Assembly: GCF_026965535.1 (NCBI RefSeq)
Contig: NZ_CP114039.1
Coordinates: forward strand, 496,001 to 560,000
Source: Corallococcus sp. NCRR
GTDB taxonomy: Bacteria > Myxococcota > Myxococcia > Myxococcales > Myxococcaceae
Direction: 5' to 3'
DNA: 64,000 bases
This document shows, piece after piece, positions 12,956 to 22,599 of this stretch. The notes beneath the pieces are model-generated. The model was not told where the DNA came from. It did no database searches and worked only from the letters and a program-made list of their open reading frames with translations. Position 1 is the first letter of the stretch; each line of letters opens with the position of its first letter. The translations under genes and the position numbers were made by a program.

Positions 12956-15802
12956 TCAGGCGTACGTCCCGGCGTGCGCCTGGGCACCATCCGCCGTGGG
13001 CAGGGTGAAGAAGAATGTGCTGCCCGCGCCGGGCGCGCTGTCCACGCCGACCTGGCCGCCGTGGGCTTCCACCAGTCCCTTCACGATGGCGAGCCCCAGC
13101 CCCGCGCCCTCCTTGCGCTTCGGTCCGGCCTGCCAGAAGCGCTCGAAGATGCGCGGCCGGTCCTCCGCCGCGATGCCCGGGCCCGTGTCGCTCACCAGGA
13201 AGCGGACCTGGCCCACCTCCGGCTGGACGCGCAGGAGCACGCGGCCGCCCTCGGGCGTGAACTTGAGCGCGTTGCCCAGGAGGTTGGAGAGGATCTGCGC
13301 CAGCCGCTCCGGATCCGCCAGGACGCGGGGCACGCCCTCTGGCACGTGGGCCTGGAGGAGCAGGGCCCTGGCCTCCGCGAGCCCCCGGTGCTGCTCCAGG
13401 GCCTCCTGGATGAGCGGCGCCACCTCCAGCGGCTTGCGCTCCACCGACAGGCTCCCCCCTTCCATCCGGGCCACGTCCAGCAGGTCCTGGATGAGCCGGT
13501 TCGCCCGCTGGACGGACTTCTGGAGCGTGTCCAGGCGCGGCCGGGCGCCGTCGTCCGGAGGCAGGTGCTTCTCCAGCATCCTCGCGCTGAGCTGGATGAC
13601 GTTGAGCGGGGTGCGCAGGTCGTGCGCCACGATGCGCAAGACCTCCTCGCGCATGCGGATGGCCTGCTCGGCCCGTTCGTACAGGCCGGCGTTGTCGATG
13701 GCGAGCGCGGCGCGACGGGCGAGCTCCTCCGCCTGGGCCCGCTCCCGCGCTCCGTAGCGGCGCCCGTCCCCGGACGCCGCGAGCAGGATGACGCCCAGGT
13801 TCCGCTCCCGGCCGTGCAGCGGCAGGACCAGGGCTGAACGGAGCGGCAGCGGCTCCCGAGGCCCGGCGTCCACCTCGGCCGCGCCGGACACTCCAGGAGG
13901 GACCTCCGGCACCAGCACCGGCCTCCCCGTGCGCCGCGCGGCGGCGATGAGGGGGGCTGGCACGAGGCACTCCGGTCCATGTGCCGCTTCCAGCGCCCGC
14001 AGCCGCTCCGCCGTGCGCGCGTCCGCGGCCGCGAACTCCACCCGCTGGAGGTCTCCCTTCGCGTCCAGGCAGGCCACCACGCACCAGTCCGCCAGCGCCG
14101 GCACGGCGAGCCGCGCCACGGTGGCCAACGTCGTCCGCGACGACAGCGACGCCGCGAGCCGAGGCCCCACGTCCGCCAGGAAGCGCCAGGCCTGCTCCAG
14201 TTCCTGGCGCTCCGTGATGTCGTGCATCTGGGAGATGAAGTGGAGCGGCATGCCCCGCGCGTCACGCACCACCGCGCTCCAGACGAGGATGGCGATGCGG
14301 CGGCCGTCCTTGCGCACGTAGTGCTTCTCCCGCTGGAAGGAGGCCAGCTCTCCCCGGCGCATCCGTTCGGCGTTCGCCACGTCCACCGGCAGGTCCTCCG
14401 GCGCGGTGAGGTCCTGGAACGACCGGTGCAGCAGCTCCTCCCGGGAGTAGCCCACCAGGTCGCAGAGCGCCGCGTTCACGTGGAGGAAGTGGCCATCCAG
14501 GTCCACCAGCGCCATGCCCACGGGCGCGCCCTCGAACGAGGTGCGGAAGCGCTCCTCGCTCAGGCGCAGCAGGTCCTCCGCCTTCCGCCGCGCGCTGATG
14601 TCCCGGAGGATGACGGTGAGCCGCTGCGTGCCCTCCACGTCCAGCTTCATGATGCTGGCCTCCGCCGGGAACGTCTCTCCGCCGCGGCGGCGCCCGAGGA
14701 TGGGCAGCCGCTCGCCCATGTGCCGCGACGTCGCCGCGCCCCTCGCGAAGCGCCGCACGTGCGCCGCATGGACGGCCCGGAGCTGCTCCGGCAGCAGGAT
14801 GTCCAGCGGCTGGCCCAGGACCTCCTGCCCGGAGTAACCGAAGATGCGCTCGGCGCTCGCGTTGAACAGGACGATGCGCTGCTCGGCGTCGATGGAGATG
14901 ATGGCGTCTGCGGCGTGGGTGACGATGCCCCCGAAGCGCGCCTCCGACAGCCGCAGCGAATGCTCCACCCGCCGCCGGCTCGCATCCAGGCGGGAGAGGG
15001 CGTTCGCGTTCCAGAGGACCACGGCGAGGAAGGCCGCCATCGTCAGGAGCACGAAGAGCGTGACCCCCTCGGTGGTGCCATAGAGCCCCAGCCGCTCGCC
15101 CAGGAGCCGGACGGCGCCCACCGCGGGCACGACGAGCAGGACGGCGAACAGCAGCCGCCGCGCGGAGTGCCCCCCGAGGTCCTCGCGCAGCAGCACGCCC
15201 GTCAGCCCCCGGTCCGGATGGAGCGCGAGCAGCCCCACTGAAAGCAGCCACAGCGCCAGCGACAGCGGAAGCCCCGGCCCCCTGGGCCACCCCGTCACGG
15301 TGTTCAGGGGGGCCAGGCCGAACCAGTGCCCCTGGTACAGCCCTCCGATGACGCCCCACACCGAGATCAACCCGACGCCCGTGGCCAGCCACCGCGCGGG
15401 GTACCCGCCCTGGCGCGTGCGCACGTGCACGGCCCAGAGCGACAGCCCCATGAGCAGCAGGCCCATCCCGCCGCCCGGAGTCTCCTGGGTCAGCCCCGTG
15501 ATGCCCATGACCACGCCCCCGGTCGCCAGCCCCCGCCCCACCAGGCGCCTTCCCTTCCGCGCGGTCTGGGTGTGAAGCAGCCAGAGCGCGCCGCCCTCGA
15601 AGACCAGGCCCCATCCGTCCCAGGGAAATGGACGGCCCGAGGCCCTGAAGAGCGACAGGGCCCACCCGTCCACCAGGAGCGCGCCCACCAGGACCGCGAA
15701 CGCGCTCGCCCCGGCGATGAACCTCACGAGCCCCCGCTTGAGCCAGGGCGGCGCGCTCCGGGCGGCAGGCACGGACGGGGTGGCGGGAGGCGGGTGCGTC
15801 AT
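12956..15802 (-). CDS. Membrane PAS/PAS/GAF sensor histidine kinase
   Basis: 948 residues from the ATG at 15802. Residues 25-275 hold about eight hydrophobic segments forming a membrane sensor. PAS domains follow at about 285-400 (AADAIISIDAEQRIVLFNAS) and 410-530 (GAPVGMALVDLDGHFLHVN), each with a PAC tail, then a GAF domain at about 545-700. The dimerisation/phosphoacceptor helix has VAHDLRTPLN with His727, and the ATPase domain has DTGPGI and GAGLGLAIVKG. Its start overlaps the stop of the P-type ATPase gene as ATGA, so the two are co-translated. No response regulator is encoded in the window, so the output partner is elsewhere. The signal is unknown. Confidence 0.92.
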   Translation of the reverse strand: MTHPPPATPSVPAARSAPPWLKRGLVRFIAGASAFAVLVGALLVDGWALSLFRASGRPFPWDGWGLVFEGGALWLLHTQTARKGRRLVGRGLATGGVVMGITGLTQETPGGGMGLLLMGLSLWAVHVRTRQGGYPARWLATGVGLISVWGVIGGLYQGHWFGLAPLNTVTGWPRGPGLPLSLALWLLSVGLLALHPDRGLTGVLLREDLGGHSARRLLFAVLLVVPAVGAVRLLGERLGLYGTTEGVTLFVLLTMAAFLAVVLWNANALSRLDASRRRVEHSLRLSEARFGGIVTHAADAIISIDAEQRIVLFNASAERIFGYSGQEVLGQPLDILLPEQLRAVHAAHVRRFARGAATSRHMGERLPILGRRRGGETFPAEASIMKLDVEGTQRLTVILRDISARRKAEDLLRLSEERFRTSFEGAPVGMALVDLDGHFLHVNAALCDLVGYSREELLHRSFQDLTAPEDLPVDVANAERMRRGELASFQREKHYVRKDGRRIAILVWSAVVRDARGMPLHFISQMHDITERQELEQAWRFLADVGPRLAASLSSRTTLATVARLAVPALADWCVVACLDAKGDLQRVEFAAADARTAERLRALEAAHGPECLVPAPLIAAARRTGRPVLVPEVPPGVSGAAEVDAGPREPLPLRSALVLPLHGRERNLGVILLAASGDGRRYGARERAQAEELARRAALAIDNAGLYERAEQAIRMREEVLRIVAHDLRTPLNVIQLSARMLEKHLPPDDGARPRLDTLQKSVQRANRLIQDLLDVARMEGGSLSVERKPLEVAPLIQEALEQHRGLAEARALLLQAHVPEGVPRVLADPERLAQILSNLLGNALKFTPEGGRVLLRVQPEVGQVRFLVSDTGPGIAAEDRPRIFERFWQAGPKRKEGAGLGLAIVKGLVEAHGGQVGVDSAPGAGSTFFFTLPTADGAQAHAGTYA

Positions 15803-18330
15803 GAGGCCTCCGGGGCCGACGTGGGCCGGCCGATCCGCCACCGGTGGCCCCGGAGCAAACCAACTCGCGCGTGCGGCCCCACGACGAGCAGGGGCACCAG
15901 CGCGGCGCACACGGCGGCGAACACCCGGCCCCAGTCGCGAGCACCGGGCGGGTGCAGCCCCACGAGCGCGGCCAGCGAGGGCACCTGGATGAGCAGGACG
16001 GAGAGGCCCAGCGACAGGGCGCAGACCCACCGCGCGGTGCGGGTCCGCAGACCGGTGAGCACGGCCGCGAAGGTGGCGCTCGCCAGCGTGAGCGAGGCCA
16101 TCGCCACCGCCCGCGCGCGCTCGAGGTCGTGCCCCTCGGACAGGCATCGCGCGAAGGCCCAGACGAGCCCGCACGCCATCAGCACGCCCACCGCCGTGAG
16201 CAGGGACCACTCCCGCCAGGAGAAGACGCGCGTCGCGGGCCTCGCGCGCAGCGGGGTGAGCCGCCCGGGCCGCGCGGCCGCCTGGAAGGCCAGCATCGCG
16301 GTGGGGTGGATGATGAGCTCCAGCCACACGATGTGGATGGGCAGGTACAGGAGCGGCAGTCCCCAGAGCGGCACCAGCGCCGCCGTGCCGACCAGCGGGA
16401 TGTGGATGAGCAGCAGGTAGAGGAAGCAGCGCTGGAGGTTGGAGAAGAGCTGCCGGCCCTCCGCGATGGCGCGCACCAGCGTGCCGAAGTCGTCATTGAG
16501 CAGCACGATGGAGGACGCCTCGCGAGCGCTCCGGGTCCCCCGCTCCCCCATGGCGATGCCCACGTCCGCGGCCTGGAGCGCCGGCACGTCGTTCACCCCG
16601 TCCCCCGTGGCGGCCACCACCTCGCCCTGCTTGCGCAGCGCCTTCACCAGCGCGTACTTCTGGGCGGGCAGCGCGCGCGCCACCACGTCCACGGGCGGCA
16701 CCCGGCCGGTGTCGGTCAGCCGCGCCTCCAGGGCCTCTCCCGTGAGCACCACCGGGTTTGCGCCCCCCAGCCCCAGCCGCCGGGCGACCGCGAGCGCCGT
16801 GCGGGGGTGGTCCCCCGTCACCATCACCGTGCGCAGCCCCGCGTCGCGGCACTCCCGCACCGCCGCCTCCACGCCCGCGCGCACCGGGTCCTCGCACCCC
16901 ACGAGCCCCACGAAGTCGAAGCCCCGGTCTGGCTCGCCGCCGTGCCAGTGCGCCGCGTCCAGCGTCCGGCTCGCGCACGCAATGACCTTGTGCCCCTCGC
17001 GCGCGAGCGCGTCCACGCGAAGCGCCCACTCCCGCCGGGCGTCCGGGGAGAGCGCGCACAGGTCCAGCACCCGCTCGGGCGCGCCCTTCACCGCGGCGAG
17101 CAGCGTCCCGGGCCCCTGCCGCACCACCGCCGTCTCGCGCTGACGCTCCTCGGTGAAGGGGAAGGTGGCCTCGCGCATGGGCGCGGGCAGCTCCGGCAGG
17201 TCCCGCGCCCCCGCCTCCAGCAGCGCCACGTCCAGCGGATCCTTCCCCTCCTCCCGCGAGGCCAGCACCGCCGTCGAAAGCAGCGCCTGCGGCGAGGTCC
17301 CGGGGGCTGGCAGCAGCCGGGCCACCCGCAGGAGCCCCTCGGTCAGCGTGCCCGTCTTGTCCGAGCACACGCAGCTCACGCGGCCGATGTTCTCGACCGA
17401 GACCGCCTGCCGCACCAGCGCCTGCCGCCGGGCCAGGCGGTAGACGCCCGCGCCCAGGAAGAACGTGAGGGCCACCGGGAACTCCTCGGGCAGCGCCGCG
17501 ACGCCGAGCGTCGTCGCGCTCAGGAGCGCGTCCAGCCACCCGAACCCCTGGCGCAGGCGGACGAGCGCCAGCACCACGCAGAGCGCCGCCGCCACGCCCA
17601 ACAGCACCGCCACCAGGTGCGCCACCGCGTGCTGGAGCGGCGTCCGCGCGCGCGCCTCCTGGCCCGCCGAACGGATGATGCTCCCGTACAAGGTCTCCGC
17701 GCCGGTGAAGACGACGCGCACCCAGGCCGTCCCGGTGAGCAGCCGCGTGCCCGCGAACCCCCAATGCATCGCATCCACCGCGGGCTCCTCGCCAACCGGG
17801 AGGCGCTCCAGCGGCCGCTTGCGCACGGGCAGCGATTCGCCGGTGAGCGAGGACTCCTCGGCCTGCAGGCCCTGCCCCCGCACCACCAGCCCGTCCGCGG
17901 GGAACGTGCCGCCCGCCTCCACGCGCAGGAGGTCTCCTGGCACCACGTCCTCCGCCGGGACCTCCACCTCCTGGCCGTCGCGCGACACCGTGGCACGCTC
18001 GGCCAGGCGTCCGCGCAGGCCTTCGGTGGAGGCCTGGGTCCGGTGGTGGAGGAAGACGTCCATGCCCAGCAGCGGCACCAGGGCGAGCAGCATCACCCCG
18101 CCATTCACGTGCTCGCCCAGGGCGAAGTAGAGGGCGCTCGTGCCCACGAGGAACCAGAGCATCGGGTCGCTCGCGGCCTCGCGCAGGCTCTGGAGCGAGG
18201 AGCGGGCAGGCCGGCCTCGCACGTCGTTGCGGCCATGGCGCGCGCGGCGCGCCAGCACCTCCTCCGTCTCCAGACCTCGCGCGTCTTCCCAGCCATGAGG
18301 CAGGCGGTCGACCGAAACCAGGACTCGCAT
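15799..18330 (-). CDS. P-type cation-translocating ATPase, divergent ion site
   Basis: 843 residues from the ATG at 18330. It has an N-terminal cation-ATPase region, TGESLPVRK in the actuator domain, M4 motif PEEFP in place of PEGLP, DKTGTLTEG with phosphorylated Asp324, TGDHPRTA and GDGVNDVPALQAADVG. The M6 region reads WLELIIHPT where Ca2+ pumps have WLNLVTD, so the ion ligands are rewritten and the substrate cannot be read from family rules. It overlaps the downstream histidine kinase by ATGA. It could itself feed the sensor or be sensed by it; that is inference. It is divergent from the flavodoxin-like gene. Confidence 0.88.
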   Translation of the reverse strand: MRVLVSVDRLPHGWEDARGLETEEVLARRARHGRNDVRGRPARSSLQSLREAASDPMLWFLVGTSALYFALGEHVNGGVMLLALVPLLGMDVFLHHRTQASTEGLRGRLAERATVSRDGQEVEVPAEDVVPGDLLRVEAGGTFPADGLVVRGQGLQAEESSLTGESLPVRKRPLERLPVGEEPAVDAMHWGFAGTRLLTGTAWVRVVFTGAETLYGSIIRSAGQEARARTPLQHAVAHLVAVLLGVAAALCVVLALVRLRQGFGWLDALLSATTLGVAALPEEFPVALTFFLGAGVYRLARRQALVRQAVSVENIGRVSCVCSDKTGTLTEGLLRVARLLPAPGTSPQALLSTAVLASREEGKDPLDVALLEAGARDLPELPAPMREATFPFTEERQRETAVVRQGPGTLLAAVKGAPERVLDLCALSPDARREWALRVDALAREGHKVIACASRTLDAAHWHGGEPDRGFDFVGLVGCEDPVRAGVEAAVRECRDAGLRTVMVTGDHPRTALAVARRLGLGGANPVVLTGEALEARLTDTGRVPPVDVVARALPAQKYALVKALRKQGEVVAATGDGVNDVPALQAADVGIAMGERGTRSAREASSIVLLNDDFGTLVRAIAEGRQLFSNLQRCFLYLLLIHIPLVGTAALVPLWGLPLLYLPIHIVWLELIIHPTAMLAFQAAARPGRLTPLRARPATRVFSWREWSLLTAVGVLMACGLVWAFARCLSEGHDLERARAVAMASLTLASATFAAVLTGLRTRTARWVCALSLGLSVLLIQVPSLAALVGLHPPGARDWGRVFAAVCAALVPLLVVGPHARVGLLRGHRWRIGRPTSAPEAS

Positions 18331-18528
18331 GACGCCCCCGGAAGAAGCTGGGGTCCAGCATGGGTGTCGGCAACGCGTCCGGCGGCCGTGGGCCCCTCGG
18401 GACTCCGGCGGCGCGTCGCGAGGCTCCAAGCGGTCTCGCCGCCGGAGGGGACGCCTGGCCCAGAGCCTCCTTGCGCACGCGCACTGGCCGCTCCACGCAT
18501 GACGGTGGGCTCGTGCGGGAGGGCGCGG

Positions 18529-19065
18529 ATGCGGATTCTCATCACCCATGGAAGCAAGCTGGGCGGGACCCGGGAGATCGCCGACCTGCTCGCCCGCGTC
18601 CTGCGGGACGAAGGCTTCGACACGGAGGCGACACCCGCGGACGCCGTCGACGACGTCTCCGCCTACGACGCCGTCATCGTCGGAGGCGGGCTCTACGCCA
18701 ACCGCTGGCACCGCAAGGCCCGGCGCTTCGTGCATCGGCACGTCCATGCGCTGCGCGAGCGGCCCGTGTGGTTCTTCTCCAGCGGACCGCTCGACGACTC
18801 GGCGTCACGGGAGCGCATTCCGCCCACGGCCCAGGTCCAGGCCCTCATGGAGCAGGTCGGCGCGCGGGGCCACGAGACCTTCGGGGGGAGGCTGGAGCCC
18901 GACGCCCGGGGCTTCATCGCCCACGCCATGGCGCGCGAGCACGCGGGGGACTGGCGGGACCCCGAGCGCATCGCCCGATGGGGGCGGAGCGTGGCCGTGG
19001 AGCTGAGGCAGGCCGCGCGTCCCTTCGAGGGCCTCGAGTCCGCGAGCCAGGAGTCACCGCGCTGA
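18529..19065 (+). CDS. Flavodoxin-domain protein (HemG-like)
   Basis: 178 residues from the ATG at 18529, which has GGAGGG at 18518-18523; an in-frame ATG at 18499 is possible. It begins with an FMN-phosphate loop pattern THGSKLGGTREIA, then DAVIVGGGLYANRWH and WFFSSGPLDD, as in flavodoxin and menaquinone-dependent protoporphyrinogen dehydrogenase HemG. In stress clusters such proteins are usually annotated only as flavodoxin domain proteins, so a role in heme synthesis is not shown. It would use FMN for electron transfer in the cytoplasm. The next gene, a universal stress protein, starts 99 bases downstream in the same direction. Confidence 0.8.
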   Translation: MRILITHGSKLGGTREIADLLARVLRDEGFDTEATPADAVDDVSAYDAVIVGGGLYANRWHRKARRFVHRHVHALRERPVWFFSSGPLDDSASRERIPPTAQVQALMEQVGARGHETFGGRLEPDARGFIAHAMAREHAGDWRDPERIARWGRSVAVELRQAARPFEGLESASQESPR

Positions 19066-19164
19066 GGACGGGGCCTGCTGGCGTGCGCCGCGTCCGCCGC
19101 TCCACGTGGGGACTCCCGCGCTTGCGGGGTGACTAGCTTGGGAGGGTGACTGCAAGGAGGGGCC

Positions 19165-20460
19165 ATGACCATCGCCTGCGCGACCAACTTCTCGGAAGAC
19201 GCCCGGCGCGCCTGTGACATCGCGGCGCTGCTCGCACGGCGGATGAACGTCCCCCTGTGCCTCGTGCACGTGCTGACCGGGAACCTGGTGCGGACGTTCG
19301 GCGACGCCATCTGCGAAACCGCCCAGGCCACGCTGCGCGGCGAATGCGACCGGCTGCGCGCCACCGGCATCCAGGTCGACTCCGTGCTCCTCACGGGAGA
19401 GCCGGAGGAGGAGCTGCGGAACCTGGTGGCGAAGCGTGGCATCCAGTGGGTGGTGGCCGGCACGCCGCGCGAGGACACGCCCTTCCGGGGGCTGGGGGGC
19501 ACGGTCGACCGGATGGCCCAGCTGCTGGAGGTCCCCTTCCTGGTGGTCCGTGAGGGCTCGGGCCTGGCGGCCTGGGCGCGCGGTGAACGCCCCCTGCGGG
19601 TCATGCTCGGCGTGGACCGCTCCAGACCCTTCGAGGTCGCCCGGGAATGGGTGAAGCAGCTCGGGAAGGTCGGGCCCGTGGAGGTCGTGGCGGGCCGCAT
19701 CGTCTGGGTGGGGAGCGAGGCGGAGCGGCTGGGACTGGTGCACCCTCACAGCTACAAGGACATGTCCCCGGAGCTGCGGGAGGCGCTGGAGCGCGAGTCC
19801 GAGTCGCTGCTGGAGCCCCTGCTCGCAGCGGGTCTGCCGGTGCGCTTCCGGCTGGAGCCGGGGCTGGGCCGCATCGCGGACCACCTCATCGCCCTGGCCA
19901 CGGAGGAGCAGGTGGATCTGCTGGTGGTGGGCACGCACCAGCGCAGGGCGCTCGCGAAGCTGTGGAGTGTTTCCCAGTCCGCGCGGAGGCTGGCTCCCAT
20001 GTCGGTGGTCAGCGTGCCGGTGCGTCCGGCGGAGCAGGGGCTGGAGCAGGAGCCTCCCCGGGTGCGTTCGGTGCTCGCGACCACGGACTTCGGCGAGGCT
20101 GGCGACCGCGCCATCGCCTACGCCTTCGCCATCACGCCCCCGGGCGGCACGGTGCACCTGCTGCACGTGGAGCCCGCGCAGGCGACGCCCGAGGAGCTCC
20201 AGGCGGCGCGGCACCAACTGGAGCTGCGCGTCCCGCCGCCGGAGCATGACGGCAGCCACAAGGTCGAGCTGTCGGTGCTCAAGGGGGACGACATCGCGGG
20301 GGTCATCACCCAGGCCGCGGAACGCCACTGCGTGGACCTGGTGTGCATGGGCACGCACGGCCGCACGGGCGTGAGCCGGGTGGTGCTCGGCTCGGTGGCG
20401 CAGCAGGTGATGGCCCGCAGCGACCGCCCCGCGGTGACGGTGCGCATGCCGCGCGCCTGA
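19165..20460 (+). CDS. Universal stress protein, three UspA domains
   Basis: 431 residues with a near-perfect ribosome binding site AAGGAGG ahead of the ATG. Three Usp units: about 1-140 (ACATNFSEDARRA), 145-280 (MLGVDRSRPFEVA) and 290-431 (VLATTDFGEAGDRA). The nucleotide loop is intact only in the third unit, GTHGRTGVSRVVLGS; the second has GTHQRRALAKLWS and the first GTPREDTPFRG. It is a paralog of the protein at 7112 with the same domain count and the same pattern of decay. The alcohol dehydrogenase gene follows after 18 bases with its own ribosome binding site, so the two probably form an operon. Confidence 0.88.
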   Translation: MTIACATNFSEDARRACDIAALLARRMNVPLCLVHVLTGNLVRTFGDAICETAQATLRGECDRLRATGIQVDSVLLTGEPEEELRNLVAKRGIQWVVAGTPREDTPFRGLGGTVDRMAQLLEVPFLVVREGSGLAAWARGERPLRVMLGVDRSRPFEVAREWVKQLGKVGPVEVVAGRIVWVGSEAERLGLVHPHSYKDMSPELREALERESESLLEPLLAAGLPVRFRLEPGLGRIADHLIALATEEQVDLLVVGTHQRRALAKLWSVSQSARRLAPMSVVSVPVRPAEQGLEQEPPRVRSVLATTDFGEAGDRAIAYAFAITPPGGTVHLLHVEPAQATPEELQAARHQLELRVPPPEHDGSHKVELSVLKGDDIAGVITQAAERHCVDLVCMGTHGRTGVSRVVLGSVAQQVMARSDRPAVTVRMPRA

Positions 20461-20478
20461 AGACAGACGAGGTGAGCC

Positions 20479-21534
20479 ATGAAGGCAACCGTGTTCCGAG
20501 GCACCCAGCAGGTCGGCGTGGAGGAGGTGGAGCGGCCCAGGGCGGGCGTGGGCGAGGCCGTCGTCAAGGTGACGCTCACCACCATCTGCGGCACCGACGT
20601 GCACATCCTGCGCGGCGAGTACCCGGTGAAGCCCGGCCTCACCGTGGGCCACGAGATGGTGGGCGTCATCGACGAGCTGGGCCCGGGTGTGACGGGCTAC
20701 CAGGTGGGTCAGCGCGTGCTGGTGGGCGCCATCACGCCGTGCGGCCAGTGCCGGGGCTGCCTGTCCGGGCACGCGTCCCAGTGCGGTCACGGCGAGGGCC
20801 TGGAGGCCATGGGTGGCTGGCGGCTGGGCAACACGATGAACGGCGTGCAGGCGGAGTACGTGCGCGTGCCCTTCGCGCAGGCGAACCTGGCGCCCATTCC
20901 AGACGAGCTGAAGGACGAACAGGTGTTGCTCCTGGCGGACATCGCGTCCACGGGCTTCAGCGGCGCGGAGTCCGGCGGGGTGAGGATTGGGGACGCGGTG
21001 GTGGTGTTCGCGCAGGGGCCCATTGGCCTGTGCGCCACCGTGGGGGCGCGGCTCATGGGCGCGTCACTGGTGATTGGCGTGGACGGGGACGAGACGCGGC
21101 TGGCCATGGCGCGCAAGCTGGGCGCGGACGTGGTGCTCGACTTCCGCAACCAGGACGTGGTGGCGGAGGTGAAGCGGCTGACCGGCGGCGGCGTGGACGT
21201 GGCCATCGAGGCGCTGGGCACGCAGCAGACGTTTGAAAGCGCGCTGCGCACGCTCAACCCCGGCGGCACGCTGTCCAGCCTGGGCGTCTACTCCGGGAAG
21301 CTGCAAATGCCCTACGACGCCTTCGCCGCGGGGCTGGGGGACCACCGCATCGTCACCACGCTCTGCCCGGGCGGCAAGGAGCGCATGCGGCGCCTGATGG
21401 AGGTGGTGCGCGCGAAGCGCGTGGACCTGACGCCGCTCTTCACGCACCGCTTCCAGCTCAAGGACATTCGCGAAGCGTACGAGCTGTTCAGCCAGCGCAA
21501 GGACGGCGTGCTCAAGATCGCCATCCGGCCTTGA
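20479..21534 (+). CDS. Zinc-dependent alcohol dehydrogenase (MDR family)
   Basis: 351 residues, preceded by GAGGTGA. Catalytic zinc ligands are Cys37 (ICGTDVH) and His58-Glu59 (GHEM); the structural zinc lobe is CGQCRGCLSGHASQC. The nucleotide-binding region has VFAQGPIGLCA and the acidic residue of VIGVDGDE, pointing to NAD. The architecture matches medium-chain secondary alcohol/threonine-type dehydrogenases. It sits 18 bases after a universal stress protein gene, so it probably disposes of reductant or aldehydes in the same stress response. The substrate cannot be told from the sequence. Confidence 0.88.
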   Translation: MKATVFRGTQQVGVEEVERPRAGVGEAVVKVTLTTICGTDVHILRGEYPVKPGLTVGHEMVGVIDELGPGVTGYQVGQRVLVGAITPCGQCRGCLSGHASQCGHGEGLEAMGGWRLGNTMNGVQAEYVRVPFAQANLAPIPDELKDEQVLLLADIASTGFSGAESGGVRIGDAVVVFAQGPIGLCATVGARLMGASLVIGVDGDETRLAMARKLGADVVLDFRNQDVVAEVKRLTGGGVDVAIEALGTQQTFESALRTLNPGGTLSSLGVYSGKLQMPYDAFAAGLGDHRIVTTLCPGGKERMRRLMEVVRAKRVDLTPLFTHRFQLKDIREAYELFSQRKDGVLKIAIRP

Positions 21535-21549
21535 GCACGCCGGTCGGTG

Positions 21550-22482
21550 CTACCGCGGCGAGAACGTACCGCTGGTGAGACTGCCGTAGATGCTCCCAGC
21601 GTTCGCGTCGTTGAAGCGTGCATACGCCGTCGCGATGGGCGCGGGATGCATGAGCGGATAACCGTCAGCATCCAAACCGAAGGCTACCGCCATCGGCCCC
21701 ATCTCGAAGCGGATGGCCCGCTCGATGTTCTCAAGAACGATGGGTCCCGCAGTGGCGCCGGTCGGATCGGAGGCTTCCAGGAAGAAGCTCATCGAACGAC
21801 CATGGAGCGCGCCGACGATCCGCTGCTGAAAGGCCGCACCGGTCGCGCCCCCGACCTGGAAAGTCACGGGAGCGGTCTGGATTTCGATGCGCTTGTAGCC
21901 GTACTCATTCGACCGCGTCACCGTCGCCGATTCATAGCTGATGACGAAGGGAATGCTCTTCCCGCTCAGCTCCCCGAAGACGTCCCAAGGCTCCCCGGGC
22001 GACGTCGGACGGGATTCGAACTCGATGGTTCCGGCAATCCAACCGCCCGAGTCTACGCCGATGCCCACGGTCGCGGTGCCATCCTCAGGTACCTTGAACA
22101 GGAAGCGCACCGGACGCGTCTCGCCCTCGCCCAGAACGAACGACATGGGGTTCGGCGACACCAGCGTGACAGGCACCGCGACGCCCGGCGCGTCCGTGCG
22201 CTCCACGTGCCACTCGCCGTTCATCTGGATGGTGTACGTCCCCGCCATGAGCGGCAGACTCACCGACTCCGCGGACGTATCCGTGATGGTCGCGTTCTGC
22301 GGCCCGGTAATGGCGAACGTCGCCCCCACCAGCTTGTAGCTGCGCCCCGCCGACGTCGACACCAGCGGCAGCTCCAGCAATCCCTCACCGTCGCGAACCA
22401 CCGGCGTGGACGTTTCAGACACCTCACCACACGCGAGCGCCAACAACGCGAGCGCGCCCACGAACCACTTCAACCCTTGCAT
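21550..22482 (-). CDS. Predicted lipoprotein, function unknown
   Basis: 310 residues with GGGGGAAG ahead of the ATG at 22482. The signal peptide ends LALLALAC, a lipobox with Cys18. The mature part is beta-rich, with repeated Thr/Val/Ser stretches and no catalytic motif that I recognise. Segments such as [23 protein letters not shown]-like strands suggest an immunoglobulin-like or carboxypeptidase-regulatory-like domain in the first half (inference). It converges on the alcohol dehydrogenase gene and is divergent from the RraA-like gene. Similar beta-rich lipoproteins of unknown role are common in myxobacteria. Confidence 0.75.
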   Translation of the reverse strand: MQGLKWFVGALALLALACGEVSETSTPVVRDGEGLLELPLVSTSAGRSYKLVGATFAITGPQNATITDTSAESVSLPLMAGTYTIQMNGEWHVERTDAPGVAVPVTLVSPNPMSFVLGEGETRPVRFLFKVPEDGTATVGIGVDSGGWIAGTIEFESRPTSPGEPWDVFGELSGKSIPFVISYESATVTRSNEYGYKRIEIQTAPVTFQVGGATGAAFQQRIVGALHGRSMSFFLEASDPTGATAGPIVLENIERAIRFEMGPMAVAFGLDADGYPLMHPAPIATAYARFNDANAGSIYGSLTSGTFSPR

Positions 22483-22599
22483 GGACTTCCCCCTCAGGAA
22501 GACGCCGACGATAGGATTTCGGACACTGCACGGTCAAGACAAGCGGACCCGCACGCGCAATCACAGCCATACCCGGCCGGCGCGTGCATCCTACGGATC

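Noticed and set aside
13000-14260. Several overlapping frames opposite the PAS histidine kinase
   Set aside because: No domain similarity; composition is that of a reverse complement of high-GC coding sequence.
18331-18528. Sigma-54 promoter ahead of the flavodoxin-like gene
   Set aside because: TGGCC and TTGC are present but GG and GC are 14 bases apart, not 10.
15844-19065. Long rightward open frame of about 1073 codons opposite the second ATPase
   Set aside because: Only its last 178 codons (from 18529) show a flavodoxin-like protein; the rest is antisense composition.
21547-22599. Upstream extension of the RraA-like frame
   Set aside because: It is antisense to the lipoprotein gene; RraA similarity starts at 22600.
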